NCBI RefSeq assembly: GCF_000332095.2
Contig: NZ_KI913949.1
Location: 1,572,411-1,636,410 of the forward strand
Direction of reading: 5' to 3'
Length of the DNA stretch: 64,000 nucleotides
From: Leptolyngbya sp. PCC 6406
Lineage (GTDB): Bacteria > Cyanobacteriota > Cyanobacteriia > Phormidesmidales > Phormidesmidaceae
The notes below the pieces were generated by a model that worked only from the letters and a program-made list of their open reading frames with translations, was not told where the DNA came from and ran no database searches. Below, one piece after another: positions 17,271 to 26,082 of this stretch (its first letter is position 1; each line of letters begins with the position of its first letter). The position numbers were made by a program, and so were the translations under genes.

Positions 17271-17855
17271 TCAGTTTCCGGCTCCGAGGAGTTGGGCGGC
17301 GGTGAGTTCGGTGGCGAGTTCGGTGAGCAGGGGGGAGGGGATGGCTTGGGTGCCCGCTAGGGTGGTTTCTTCGTAGAGGCCGTCCAGGAGGGTTAGTAGG
17401 GTGACTTGCTGGGTGGTGGGGTCGATGATCCAGTATTCGTCGATCGCACGGGATTGGTATTGCGATCGCTTGTAGCGATAATCGCGATTTTTGTTTTCCT
17501 TCCCCGGCGAGACAACTTCCACTACCAACCGGGGTGGGGGCATGTCTAGGGTGAGGGTGGAGCGGGTGGCCCCGGCTAGGGCGGCGTCTGCCTCGGGGGA
17601 CAACACCACCAAGTCTGGCACCCGCACTGTCGCCCGCGCTCCACTCACCACAATTTCAGTTTTCATGCGTAACAGGGCGGGGGGGAGTCCCTGCTGCACA
17701 AAGTACGCCAAGAGCCGAATGGCAATCCTTTGATTGAGATCACTTTCTGGTGGTATCTGCCGTAGCTCTCCCGCCTCTAGCTCATACAGGGCTTCCCGGT
17801 TCTCGGTTGCGGCCCAAAATTCGGCTAGGCCCATTTTCTCTACGGCGACAACCAT
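17271..17855 (-). CDS. Uma2-family (DUF820) putative restriction-fold protein
   Basis: A 194-residue protein of the Uma2 family, which has a PD-(D/E)XK restriction-endonuclease fold and is strongly expanded in cyanobacteria. The core elements are VRVPDLVVLSPEAD (the D), RLVVEVVSPGKENKNRDYRYK (the E-x-V core with a trailing Lys) and DEYWIIDPTTQQVTLL. The active-site pattern is intact. The biological role of the family is not established; some copies travel with mobile elements. It lies next to the remnant of a second family member, so this was probably a tandem pair. Confidence 0.88.
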   Translation of the reverse strand: MVVAVEKMGLAEFWAATENREALYELEAGELRQIPPESDLNQRIAIRLLAYFVQQGLPPALLRMKTEIVVSGARATVRVPDLVVLSPEADAALAGATRSTLTLDMPPPRLVVEVVSPGKENKNRDYRYKRSQYQSRAIDEYWIIDPTTQQVTLLTLLDGLYEETTLAGTQAIPSPLLTELATELTAAQLLGAGN

Positions 17856-18123
17856 CTTTCCCCCCTTGGCCGAGCTTGGGTTGTGCCCGGTGTCTTCCCA
17901 TCTTACTCTCCGCCATCTAGCCGGATAGACAGGGATTGCTGAGGGGGAACAGAGCTTGTGGCCCCCCTACCACTGGTTGCATGGCGTTACCCCTCACTCA
18001 ATGGGCCATACGGGAATAGGATCGCGCCCAGGGCTATGGGTCGAAAATACACCATCATTGGGCTACCTTGCTGTACCTGGGTGCGATCGCGCTAGTGGTC
18101 TGTCAACTTCGCCTTTGTGAGTG

Positions 18124-18179
18124 CCTTACGGTGCATTGCTTCGCGTGGGCGAAGCCACGCGAAGCAATGCACCGTAAGG
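18124..18179. repeat. 25-bp perfect palindrome with 6-base loop
   Basis: The arms 18124-18148 and 18155-18179 are exact inverse complements (starting CCTTACGGTGCATTG) around the loop GCGAAG. It sits nine bases left of the target duplication of the IS element at 18195 and on neither side of any gene, so it is more likely a repeat-element hairpin than a terminator. Confidence 0.85.
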
Positions 18180-18194
18180 ATGTCATGCCAAGAA

Positions 18195-19518
18195 CCTTAA
18201 CGGGTGACAAGGGCACTCAACGTCATACGGTACAGGGTTTTGAGATAATGGAGGGGACAAAAAAAAGGGAGCCTCAGTACAGCTCCCCCAACCAAATATG
18301 TTCCCTACATTCTACCAAACTACCCTTCTCACCCATCTCAGTGAAAAGCAGTACTTGACCTTCCAGTTACTGTTGTTATTGCTACAAGCGCATCGCCAAG
18401 TCAAACTCTCCGTCTTAGCCAGCGTCTTTCCTCAGCCCATTCAGTATCAAAGTCGCAAACGGAACTTACAACGCTTTTTAGCCTTACCCCAACTCACGCT
18501 CAAGGTGCTGTGGTTTCCGCTGCTCAAATATTGGATCCGCCAAGTGGAAACGGGACGGGGCTTGAACCGTGACCAACGCCGTCGTCTGAGAACGCTCAAA
18601 CACCATAAACACGGCTATTGGATTCTGGCAATGGACCGCACGGAATGGAAAGGGCGAAATATCTTCATGGTCAGCGTGGTGTGGGGGACTCATGCTTTAC
18701 CCGTCTATTGGGAGCGTTTAGGGCGGGCGGGTACGAGTGACCTGAAAACGCAACGGCGACTGCTGAAAGCGGCCCTGTCCTTGTTTAAGTCCTACCCGGT
18801 TCTACTGCTGGGTGACCGGGAGTTCCATAGCCCTAAACTGGCGGACTGGTTGGAGCAGCGCGGGGTGTCCTTTGCACTCCGACAGAAAAAGGACTTCCAT
18901 TTCAAGACCGATACCGATACCGACTATCAAGTCCTCAAAAACGCTGGCTTCAAACCGGGCCAGTCTCGATTTTATGAGGGAGTTTTGTGCAACAAGGGCG
19001 ATGGTATGGGCCCGTTTAATTTAGCGGTGTATTGGAAGCGCTCCTATCGCCAGAAGGGGCCGAAGGAACCGTGGTATATCCTGACTAATCTGCCCACCTT
19101 GAAGCAAGCCTTAGCAGTCTATCGATGTCGCTGGGGCATTGAACAGCTCTTCAAAGACTTTAAGACTGGGGGCTATAACTTGGAGGATACCAAGGTCAAT
19201 GACACCCGATTCTTAGCCTTAGTTTTACTGATCGCTCTGGCTTACAGTTTGGCGACTCTCCACGGCCAGTGGATGCAGGAGGCCAAGCTAGCTCAGTATG
19301 CCGGACGTCTCCAAGAGCACCAAGATAAGGCTCCACGGCACAGTGACTTTAGCTTCAGTCTCTATGGTCAACGATGGCTCTATGCCATGGATTTATGGGC
19401 CGATTGGGCGCTCAAGCTGGTAGCCCTCAAACCCCATAAACACCGCTATTTTCAGCGAGGTTTTCACGCCCTATCCCTTATCCAGCAAGCTCTCTAGGGG
19501 GGTTGTCACCCTGTAAGG
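18195..19518 (+). mobile_element. IS4-family-type insertion sequence with 7-bp target duplication
   Basis: The element is 1324 bases long. Its ends are imperfect 16-bp inverted repeats, CCTTAACGGGTGACAA on the left and CCTTACAGGGTGACAA (complement) on the right, with 14 of 16 matching. The heptamer CCAAGAA occurs directly outside both ends (18188-18194 and 19519-19525), a target-site duplication that marks a recent and intact insertion. One transposase gene fills the element. A small hairpin (GGGAGC/GCTCCC, 18267-18287) lies just before the transposase and may limit read-through transcription from outside. Confidence 0.88.
18298..19497 (+). CDS. IS4-type DDE transposase
   Basis: Transposase of 399 residues. 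The DDE catalytic residues are visible: Asp in AMDRTEWKG, Asp in LLGDREFHSPKLADWL, and Glu within the IS4 signature YRCRWGIEQLFKDFK, which is the Y-x2-R-x3-E-x6-K motif. The N-terminal 100 residues form a DNA-binding helical domain. The frame is intact from ATG to stop, and the element has intact ends and a target duplication, so it may still be active. The start ATG is 10 bases after the hairpin described for the element. Confidence 0.93.
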   Translation: MFPTFYQTTLLTHLSEKQYLTFQLLLLLLQAHRQVKLSVLASVFPQPIQYQSRKRNLQRFLALPQLTLKVLWFPLLKYWIRQVETGRGLNRDQRRRLRTLKHHKHGYWILAMDRTEWKGRNIFMVSVVWGTHALPVYWERLGRAGTSDLKTQRRLLKAALSLFKSYPVLLLGDREFHSPKLADWLEQRGVSFALRQKKDFHFKTDTDTDYQVLKNAGFKPGQSRFYEGVLCNKGDGMGPFNLAVYWKRSYRQKGPKEPWYILTNLPTLKQALAVYRCRWGIEQLFKDFKTGGYNLEDTKVNDTRFLALVLLIALAYSLATLHGQWMQEAKLAQYAGRLQEHQDKAPRHSDFSFSLYGQRWLYAMDLWADWALKLVALKPHKHRYFQRGFHALSLIQQAL

Positions 19519-19559
19519 CCAAGAACAGTCATACCCACAAAATCAGGGCTGACAGCGCG

Positions 19560-19704
19560 CTAGTACTGGGCGGCGGAAATACCCTGGCCGTTCTATCGTG
19601 GCACCCTCGGCCCCTCACCCTAGCCCTCTCCCACGGGGCGAGGGGACCGGAAAATGTTGGGCTGACGCGACAATAGTGGACTGATTTACGCCCTGTGGTA
19701 CTAG
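19560..19704 (-). mobile_element. 145-bp terminal-inverted-repeat element, third copy
   Basis: On the minus strand this matches the two tandem elements at 40834-41308 along its length, including ACAGGGCGTAAATCAGTCCA and the block around CCCCGTGGGAGAGGG. Its ends are CTAGTAC and GTACTAG. It has no reading frame and so is a non-autonomous (MITE-like) element. It lies between the IS element and the FGE remnants. Confidence 0.8.
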
Positions 19705-19810
19705 CGGCAGCATCGGCGGAGATAGCGCGAACCCGTCCCCTGGCCACTCCAGCGCTCCTGGGGGGCGCTGGGTCGGCGTGCCTTGACCCAGCCTACGCAA
19801 TGTTTGCCTG

Positions 19811-20071
19811 GTGTATTCTGGCTCTTGGGGCAGGCCGGGTAAACGCGGCGGTTCCTGGAACAACAATGCTAGGAATTGCCGTTCTGCCTTCCGCAACAAC
19901 AACAATCCGCGCGAATCCAACAACAACATTGGGTTTCGAGTGGTTTGCGTTGCCCCCAGCACTCTTCTGGATCAGAGCTGGCAGGTGGGAATCTGTCGGG
20001 CGTGTTTTGAGGAGTCCAGACCTGCTCCAGCGATATCTGCGGGTATCCGAAAATCAACCGGGGTCGGTTAG
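19811..20071 (+). pseudogene. C-terminal FGE/SUMF1 fragment or retroelement template, Asn-codon-rich
   Basis: An open stretch of 86 codons holds RGGSWNNNARNCRSAF, then RNNNN, SNNN and IGFRVVCV, the C-terminal core of formylglycine-generating-enzyme (SUMF1) family proteins, which in cyanobacteria is the variable region targeted by diversity-generating retroelements. Eleven Asn codons lie within 23 positions (19859-19927), all AAC or AAT, so no adenine has been changed. That is the look of a template repeat or of a never-diversified variable region. The rest of an FGE protein is absent upstream: a TGA occurs at 19784 in this frame. The tail (WQVGICRACFEESRPAP) is a usual spacer after such genes. 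Confidence 0.6.
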
Positions 20072-20120
20072 CGTGGTAGGGAAACCGAAGCGTTGACTGA
20101 CCCCTCTCAGCTTTGTCGCC

Positions 20121-20413
20121 ATGGCTAGCCTCGTTTTCAAGCCTGAAACCAAGACCGCCCGTTACTTCACCGAGCAATTAAGTGATGAAGTGAGTCTAGA
20201 CATGGTATGGTTTCGGTGCCCGGAGGGGAGTTTGTCATGGGCTTCGCCGATCAAGACTCCCAGGGATATAACGATGAACGTCCCCAGCATCCGGTGACTG
20301 TGCCCAGCTTTTTTATGGGGCGCTACCCTGTCACAGTCGAAACCTGGCCACTGGGTACACGATTAACCCGCAGATCCCTAAGTGCGCCCCGTGTGCAGGC
20401 TCATAGGAGTTAA
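20121..20413 (+). pseudogene. N-terminal fragment of an FGE/SUMF1-family gene, frameshifted
   Basis: An ATG at 20121 begins MASLVFKPETKTARYFTEQL, the common start of cyanobacterial FGE/SUMF1 proteins. At 20202-20211 the pentamer ATGGT is present twice in tandem, shifting the frame; the frame from the second copy continues MVSVPGGEFVMGFADQ and PQHPVTVPSFFMGRYPVT, the N-terminal FGE core. Without the extra five bases the two halves would join as one protein. Similarity ends near 20345, and the remaining two thirds of the gene are missing up to the end of the oppositely oriented gene at 20410. Clearly a dead fragment. Confidence 0.8.
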
Positions 20414-23031
20414 TGTCCAGATTGCCAAGGCCATCTGGGCTTGGCAACTGGGGTTGTGGTCAATCTGGTAGCAGTATCAAAATCAGCTTTGGCCAACCTT
20501 TGCTGGCCTAGGCTGTCATAGGCGTAGGCCCGCTGACGATAGAATTCCGGATTTTTGCTGTCAAGGGCAATGGCTTGAGTCAGGGCGTCGATCGCTGCTG
20601 GATAATCTCTTAAATGAAAATGGGCACGGCCACTATCAAAATAGGCGTCGGCCTGATAGGTCTCTTGATTAGAGGCGTACTGAATCGCATATTGATAGTC
20701 CGCGATCGCGGCTGCAAAGTAGCGCCGCTCAAAATGGGCCTTACCCCGACGGTAGTAGGCAGGGCCATACTGGGGATGCAGATCGATTGCCTGGGTCAAG
20801 TCCGAGATCGCGACTTCCCTATCCCCTTGCTCAATCTTGAGAAGCCCCCGCTCGTAGTACATCACATGGTTATCAGCATCGCGCCTAATGGCAGAATTGA
20901 GGTCAGCAATAGCTCCCTCGTAGTATCCCAACTGTTTCTTCACCAAGGCCCGCTGATAATAGGCAAAAATAGACTCCGATTCAATCTCTAGAATTACATC
21001 CAGCAACTCTAGGGAGGCCTGAAATTGCTTCCGATCGTATAGTCTTTGCGCTTTTGTAATCTGTTCATAAATTTTCCTGGATATAAGGTGATAAGCCAGT
21101 CTGATGAACCATAAATCAGAAACTTTAGCCCTCAAAGGTCGATCATCTTGCATCTTAAAATACCATTTCCACCAGCAAGCTAGGAGAGTCGTACGCTCTA
21201 GGCTCTGAATGACTTCCGCTTCTATGCGTTGGATATCTATCTCGTTCAGATTCCAGGAGTTAGCAATTTCCTCTAGAAACTTGCGGTTAGCAGCATTGAT
21301 CGAACCATCTTGTAAGACTTGCGCTCGCAGAATGTTTTCATACCGTTGATATTGGTCAACGTTTTGTTGAGTTGAAAACAAGATTTCTTCTTCGATTGAG
21401 ATTATTTCGACTTCACTCAATCCCAGTTGCTTAGCTTTGATTTTCAGGTATATTTGACCGGCTGAACCCCTATTGTCGTGATACTCGCTGGCTAGTGCAC
21501 GGTAGACTTGTATCGGGTCAATAGTTTTGACCTTGGATAGTCTAATATCCGTGCCGAGACCCTTGAGTGGATTAATCGGAATTATCTGTGGAGTTATGGA
21601 CCTATCCATGCCTCTAATAACAGGATTGGCCTGTAATTTTTGACTGATATACTCATGAATTTCCGCGAAGGAAATGTACCCGTCTTGGTCGATATCTGCT
21701 TCGCCCGTGTTAATGCCTCTCACCAGATAGTGGGTGTATAATGACAGTCCTGATGGCTCCTCCTCGGGCTCCAAAGAAACATGTGCAAGGGAGTATTCGA
21801 TAGGACTACAGGATGTTAGGACGATATGGCCCTTTGCTTCTAATTTTTGCTGAAGATCTAAAGACATATCTGCTTTGAAGAAGGATTGATTAATGGCACC
21901 GCTGAAGCAACAGTCCAGGATAATAACTAATCCGCCGATTCTGATGTGTTGAAGAATCTCATAAATAAAGTCGAAAGATACTGCCGTAGAGCGCATCCAG
22001 CGGTTATTGGAATCCTTGCGCGTGCTGGAGGTCGCTAGGTAAATTTTATTGGTTAGGTCAGTCTTGAGGCCATATCCAGAAAAGTACAAGACACCTAAAT
22101 CAGCTTTTCTGATGTTGAGCAAAAAAGACTCGATTTCTGACTGCATGGTTTGCAGGTCAGGATTGGATAGGAGCTTAACATCGTCAAATCCCCCTAACTC
22201 TGGATCCTCTAGGACTTGCTTCAGTGCCTGGATGTCATTTAAGGCTGAAGGTAACGAAGCAAAGTCCGGAGTGTATTCACTGACACCAATTAAGAGTGCA
22301 ACCTTTAGCTGTCGTGCCACGGGCTCCGGTAGCCTCAGGGTTTGCCCCGGCAGCACCTCATAGCTTTGCGCGAGATGCTCAGGGGCAATATCCCCTTCCC
22401 CCACCACCACCGCCCGCACCAGAGCCGCATAGTCTAACAGTGCTGGATAGTCCGCGAGTTGCGGCGCTAGCTCCAGGGCGATCTCCGCCAGTCGGGCCAG
22501 TTCCGCCTTCCCCACCAAGTTGTCCCCTAGACGTTCTACCGTGGTGGTGCCGATTTGCAACTGGGCCGCCATCTGACTCACCGCCTCCCGGCGCTGCTCC
22601 TCATTCAAATAGACCATCGCCGCCCACTGTTGGGCTTCCAATTCCTTTTCATTAGCCTGGGGGTTGGTTTCTGCCAGGTACCTGACATAGCTAATCAGCA
22701 GCTTGGCCACCTGTTCTATCCGTTCCTGGCCATACTGGCGCTTCAATTCATCAAATAGATAAGCCCGAACATCCGTATCTAGGGCATAGAGTTCATAGCC
22801 CACGGGCTGACACAGATCTGAGAGTAGCAAATCCACCTCTGCCACCCACGGCACCCCCTGGTCCCGCAGAAACTCATTGCGAAGGTAGTTGACCAGTTCC
22901 GGCGTGAGTACTAGGGGCAGAGCCGCATGGCAGGCGAGCGCTCGGTAAGCAGGCTGGAACCGCCGCACAAAACGCCGTACCGTTTGTGCCGCCTGAGCTT
23001 GGCGTTGTTCTAAGGACAGCGAATCAGTCAT
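20410..23031 (-). CDS. Caspase-fold (C14) protein with EF-hand-like loop and TPR repeats
   Basis: A multidomain protein of 873 residues. Residues 1-240 form a helical domain (QTVRRFVRRFQPAYRALACHAALPLVLTPELVNYLRN) also found at the start of many cyanobacterial FGE proteins. A caspase-like domain follows (ALLIGVSEYTPDFASLPSALN at about 246, LYFSGYGLK near 318, IILDCCFSGA near 373). The catalytic histidine is replaced by tyrosine (SGYG in place of SGHG), whereas the cysteine remains. Near 445 DIDQDGYISFAEI resembles an EF-hand loop. From about 650 there are five or six TPR repeats. The ATG at 23031 overlaps the preceding stop (ATGA). It is probably the last gene of the operon and a proposed effector or scaffold. 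Confidence 0.85.
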   Translation of the reverse strand: MTDSLSLEQRQAQAAQTVRRFVRRFQPAYRALACHAALPLVLTPELVNYLRNEFLRDQGVPWVAEVDLLLSDLCQPVGYELYALDTDVRAYLFDELKRQYGQERIEQVAKLLISYVRYLAETNPQANEKELEAQQWAAMVYLNEEQRREAVSQMAAQLQIGTTTVERLGDNLVGKAELARLAEIALELAPQLADYPALLDYAALVRAVVVGEGDIAPEHLAQSYEVLPGQTLRLPEPVARQLKVALLIGVSEYTPDFASLPSALNDIQALKQVLEDPELGGFDDVKLLSNPDLQTMQSEIESFLLNIRKADLGVLYFSGYGLKTDLTNKIYLATSSTRKDSNNRWMRSTAVSFDFIYEILQHIRIGGLVIILDCCFSGAINQSFFKADMSLDLQQKLEAKGHIVLTSCSPIEYSLAHVSLEPEEEPSGLSLYTHYLVRGINTGEADIDQDGYISFAEIHEYISQKLQANPVIRGMDRSITPQIIPINPLKGLGTDIRLSKVKTIDPIQVYRALASEYHDNRGSAGQIYLKIKAKQLGLSEVEIISIEEEILFSTQQNVDQYQRYENILRAQVLQDGSINAANRKFLEEIANSWNLNEIDIQRIEAEVIQSLERTTLLACWWKWYFKMQDDRPLRAKVSDLWFIRLAYHLISRKIYEQITKAQRLYDRKQFQASLELLDVILEIESESIFAYYQRALVKKQLGYYEGAIADLNSAIRRDADNHVMYYERGLLKIEQGDREVAISDLTQAIDLHPQYGPAYYRRGKAHFERRYFAAAIADYQYAIQYASNQETYQADAYFDSGRAHFHLRDYPAAIDALTQAIALDSKNPEFYRQRAYAYDSLGQQRLAKADFDTATRLTTTPVAKPRWPWQSGH

Positions 23032-24113
23032 AACCACGGAGAATGCAAGTGCTGGAGGGGTTGACCCCGGACAATGTCGATCCCATTGCTGAGGCCATCC
23101 TCATCCATCTGAAACATCGGCACAATATTGGCAATGATATCGGCAGAAGTACCTTCCCACCGCTCCGTAGGCATAGGATTTAACCAGGCCATCAGGTTGG
23201 TCACCTGCCGCAGTTTCAACAGAAAGCCCGTCGTAGACTGAATGCGAGAGAGTTGCCGATAGCCCCGCGCTGCCCCCCCATCACTGACGATGAGCACGCT
23301 GGTGTCGCTATCGATCGCTGCCAGCACCTTGCCCAGGGCGATGGGCTGGGTTAAAAAAGCATCTTGATACAGAAAGTCCCCTGGCTGGTTGTGGAAGTAG
23401 TAGGGGACGAACTGCCCCTCTGACAAAGTGCCCTCGCTACTGGCGGTCTCCACAAGGTCACGGGTGAAGCGATGGAAGGGCATCATGGAACCATTTTGGT
23501 CAATGAATAGCACTAGCCGCGCCTGGTTTTGCTCCCGACGCCGCAACACCGGAGCCAGGTAGAAGCCATTGCGGGCCGCTGATTGCACCGTTGCCTCCAC
23601 ATCTAAGATTGTGGCGACTCCCATGGCTACAGGCCGCCGCAAATATCGCCAGGTATAGCTCATGGACCGCCGCGACACGGGCCAATAGGCGGCTAAATCG
23701 GTGGGGTCTTCTACCTCCGCTGGGGTGAATGGTGCCCGCACTGGCTGCACCGCCACCTCCGTTGCCGTCTGCACCACTGTTGGATCGGGTTGCGGGCGGG
23801 ACAGCGGCACTGATTCCGGTGATAGCGGGGGTACGGGGGGGGGGTGTCTTGGGATTTCCCCCGGAAGTGGGAGGGCTGGATCTGGAGCTAATATCGCCAA
23901 CACCTCCTCCCAGATAGGGTCAAATTGACTGCGGTGGGATCTGGAACTGCACCAGAGCAGCTTCAGTGCCGATTTGAGGGCATCCGGTTGCGTCACCCGT
24001 TGCCCCCTGACCAGTGCCAAGGCGGACAGGTACTCTTGACCGCCCAAATCAAAGCCACTGCGGCGAAACCGCAGCAGGGCTTGGGTCACCAGTGCTGACA
24101 AATCTAAACTCAT
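23028..24113 (-). CDS. vWA-domain protein of the MoxR-vWA conflict operon (SAV_2336-like)
   Basis: A 361-residue protein. The N-terminal 60 residues (LVTQALLRFRRSGFDLGGQEYLSAL) resemble the SAV_2336 N-terminal domain found in vWA proteins linked to conflict systems. A Pro/Thr-rich linker follows. The vWA domain contains the metal-site motif DQNGSM near residue 205 and the block VLIVSDGGAARGYR. Such proteins pair with MoxR ATPases, and the gene for one lies immediately upstream and overlaps by four bases (24110-24113, ATGA). It may act as the metal-dependent protein-binding adaptor of the system. The exact partner is inferred from gene order. Confidence 0.82.
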   Translation of the reverse strand: MSLDLSALVTQALLRFRRSGFDLGGQEYLSALALVRGQRVTQPDALKSALKLLWCSSRSHRSQFDPIWEEVLAILAPDPALPLPGEIPRHPPPVPPLSPESVPLSRPQPDPTVVQTATEVAVQPVRAPFTPAEVEDPTDLAAYWPVSRRSMSYTWRYLRRPVAMGVATILDVEATVQSAARNGFYLAPVLRRREQNQARLVLFIDQNGSMMPFHRFTRDLVETASSEGTLSEGQFVPYYFHNQPGDFLYQDAFLTQPIALGKVLAAIDSDTSVLIVSDGGAARGYRQLSRIQSTTGFLLKLRQVTNLMAWLNPMPTERWEGTSADIIANIVPMFQMDEDGLSNGIDIVRGQPLQHLHSPWL

Positions 24114-25042
24114 GTCACCGCAGGTCGTGCCGCATTGCGCCAGTCAGCTCTGAGCTTAAAGAGCAACTCGCGGTAGGGCACCGGGTTGGCATCGGCCAGA
24201 GTCTGAGGGGAGAAAGGTTGCGACCCAAACTGATTCAAAGCCCGGAGCCAATCTAGAAATTCGCTGGTACCGGGCTTCTTGAACAGGCCATCTCGGTTGC
24301 GAATCTGCAAAAATCGCTCCGTGGCCACCTCCGCCAACTCTTCCGAGAGATCCCCCAGCACCGCCTGGTGGGCAGCGGCAATGTCTTGTAACCGCTCTGT
24401 CGGGAACTCCACAAAGTAGTACAAACAGCGCCGCAGAAAGGGGGCGGGTAGATTGCCCTTTTCCTTATTGCTGGTAATGATAACAATGGGCGGGTGCTTG
24501 GCCCGTTTCACTTCCCCGGTTTCGCGAATGGTGAAGGACCAGGGTTCATCCAGCACCGCCAGCAAGTCATTGGGAAAGTCCAGATCCGCTTTGTCAATTT
24601 CATCAATCAGCACCACCGCTGGACAATTCTCACACTCAAAGGCTTTGCCTAGGGCTTTCAATTCCAGATAGTTATTGGGATTGCTGGGGTCAATGGAGCG
24701 CTGGGACTGGTCCGTTTGGCCGTCTAGCCCTTTCACCAAGTTGGCATCATGGAGCCGCAGGATGGTGTCAAATTCATAGAGCCCTTCCTGGTATTTGGTG
24801 GTGGAGCGCACATCCCAGCGATAGAAGGGCAATCCCAGTTCATGGGCCACCGCCACCGCCAGTCGAGTTTTGCCACAGCCCGCTTCCCCCTCTAGCAGCA
24901 GGGGCCGCTGGAGAAAAATGGCCAGATTAACCGCCGTAATCAATTCCTCCGAGGCCAGGTAGGGCTCGGGCCGCTGGGGCGACTCGGAATGGGCATCGGC
25001 GGGCCGATGGGCGGGGTTGCCGGTAAACGTGAGGGGGGCCAT
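24110..25042 (-). CDS. MoxR-type AAA+ ATPase of the conflict operon
   Basis: ATPase of 310 residues with canonical motifs: Walker A GEAGCGKT at residues 52-59, Walker B VVLIDEID at about 143-150, sensor 1 in PPIVIITSNKEK, and an arginine-finger candidate in PAPFLRRCLYYF. It differs from the AAA+ protein at 1651, which has a degenerate Walker B, so the two MoxR proteins are not recent copies. It lies between the inactive-STAND gene (two bases upstream) and the vWA gene (overlapping), and should use ATP to load or remodel complexes with the vWA partner. Confidence 0.92.
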   Translation of the reverse strand: MAPLTFTGNPAHRPADAHSESPQRPEPYLASEELITAVNLAIFLQRPLLLEGEAGCGKTRLAVAVAHELGLPFYRWDVRSTTKYQEGLYEFDTILRLHDANLVKGLDGQTDQSQRSIDPSNPNNYLELKALGKAFECENCPAVVLIDEIDKADLDFPNDLLAVLDEPWSFTIRETGEVKRAKHPPIVIITSNKEKGNLPAPFLRRCLYYFVEFPTERLQDIAAAHQAVLGDLSEELAEVATERFLQIRNRDGLFKKPGTSEFLDWLRALNQFGSQPFSPQTLADANPVPYRELLFKLRADWRNAARPAVT

Positions 25043-25044
25043 AC

Positions 25045-26082
25045 TTACTCCGTCTGGAATGCCAGTAACTCATCAAAATACTCTTGCAGGGCGGTGCGGG
25101 TTAAGGCAGGGTCGCCATTGCTCTCTGTATAAATCAGCTCAGCCCATTGGTTCCGTTGGTGTTTAGGAAGCTGAAAGTGATCCTGGAGCCAGAGGCGAAT
25201 GTCTTGCTCTGTCCAGCGTTCTAGGGGCAATTCTAAGATGCTGCGACTGTCAAACTCGTCTACGGTGCAAAAGCAAGCAGATTCGCGGCAGTCGGGGGTT
25301 AACTCACGGTTAGCCACAATCACAAAAATCACCCGAGCGTACCAATCGTCCAGAACGGACGAGAGTTGCTGCACCAGCGATCGCCAAAAGGTTTCCAGCA
25401 GCCATTCCATAAACGCCTTTTGGTTACCGCTGCCCACCGCATCCCAGTTGGTGAGGTGAATGACCACGGTGGAACTCTCCCGCAGGGAGGCACAGAGGGT
25501 TTGGGCAACAGTGGCCATGTCTGCCTCTGGGTCGCCACTGGGTTCAACCCCCAGGTACTTACCCAACAGTTTCAAAAAGGTGCGATCGTCCGTGCCACCC
25601 ACCGCAGGGGAGAAGGTGATTTTGTACCAGAGGGGCGTTGTCACCCCATTTCTGAGCACGTCATCCAGTGCCCGCAGCAACAAGTCTCCAGCCATGGCGC
25701 GACTCTGCTGCATGAGCATCAGCGCTCCCCCTCCATCGAGTTGAAGGGTATCGAGAACCTGTTCGATTACTTTTCGTGCTTTGCGAAAGTCAATTCTGGG
25801 CAGGGCCTCGTCAAAATCCAGGGTCTGGCGGTTGAGGTCTTGGCCCTGTTTCTCCAGAGCTTTGAGTTGCAGTTCTTTGGCTTTGTACTTCCCTAGGAGG
25901 GTATCTCTCTGAGCTTCTAGTTTTACCTTCGCCACGGGATCGTTTGTGGTGCGGGCTGTCTCTGCACAGACACTATGCTCAAGCATCAGGGCGGCCATGT
26001 CGCGCTCTAATTCCTTTTTCTGGAGTGCGACACTTGTCAAATCAGGTTGCGGGTTGCGATCGTTCACCATCTCGCCTGTCAA
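25045..26082 (-). CDS. Inactive STAND (iSTAND) protein with helical adaptor at the N-terminus
   Basis: Protein of 345 residues. Residues of about 20-85 are a helical hairpin (MLEHSVCAETARTTNDPVAKVKLEAQRDTL). The remainder looks like a P-loop NTPase of the STAND type whose nucleotide loop has decayed: at GGGALMLMQQSRAMAGDLLLRAL, where GxxGxGKS/T is expected, the lysine is absent. VVIHLTNWDAV and RVIFVIVANRELT correspond to the Walker B and sensor strands. These inactive STAND modules are known in cyanobacterial conflict systems, where they bind rather than hydrolyse. The N-terminal hairpin resembles the C-terminus of the preceding CHAT protein, suggesting direct contact. The start directly follows the CHAT stop. 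Confidence 0.72.
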   Translation of the reverse strand: MTGEMVNDRNPQPDLTSVALQKKELERDMAALMLEHSVCAETARTTNDPVAKVKLEAQRDTLLGKYKAKELQLKALEKQGQDLNRQTLDFDEALPRIDFRKARKVIEQVLDTLQLDGGGALMLMQQSRAMAGDLLLRALDDVLRNGVTTPLWYKITFSPAVGGTDDRTFLKLLGKYLGVEPSGDPEADMATVAQTLCASLRESSTVVIHLTNWDAVGSGNQKAFMEWLLETFWRSLVQQLSSVLDDWYARVIFVIVANRELTPDCRESACFCTVDEFDSRSILELPLERWTEQDIRLWLQDHFQLPKHQRNQWAELIYTESNGDPALTRTALQEYFDELLAFQTE

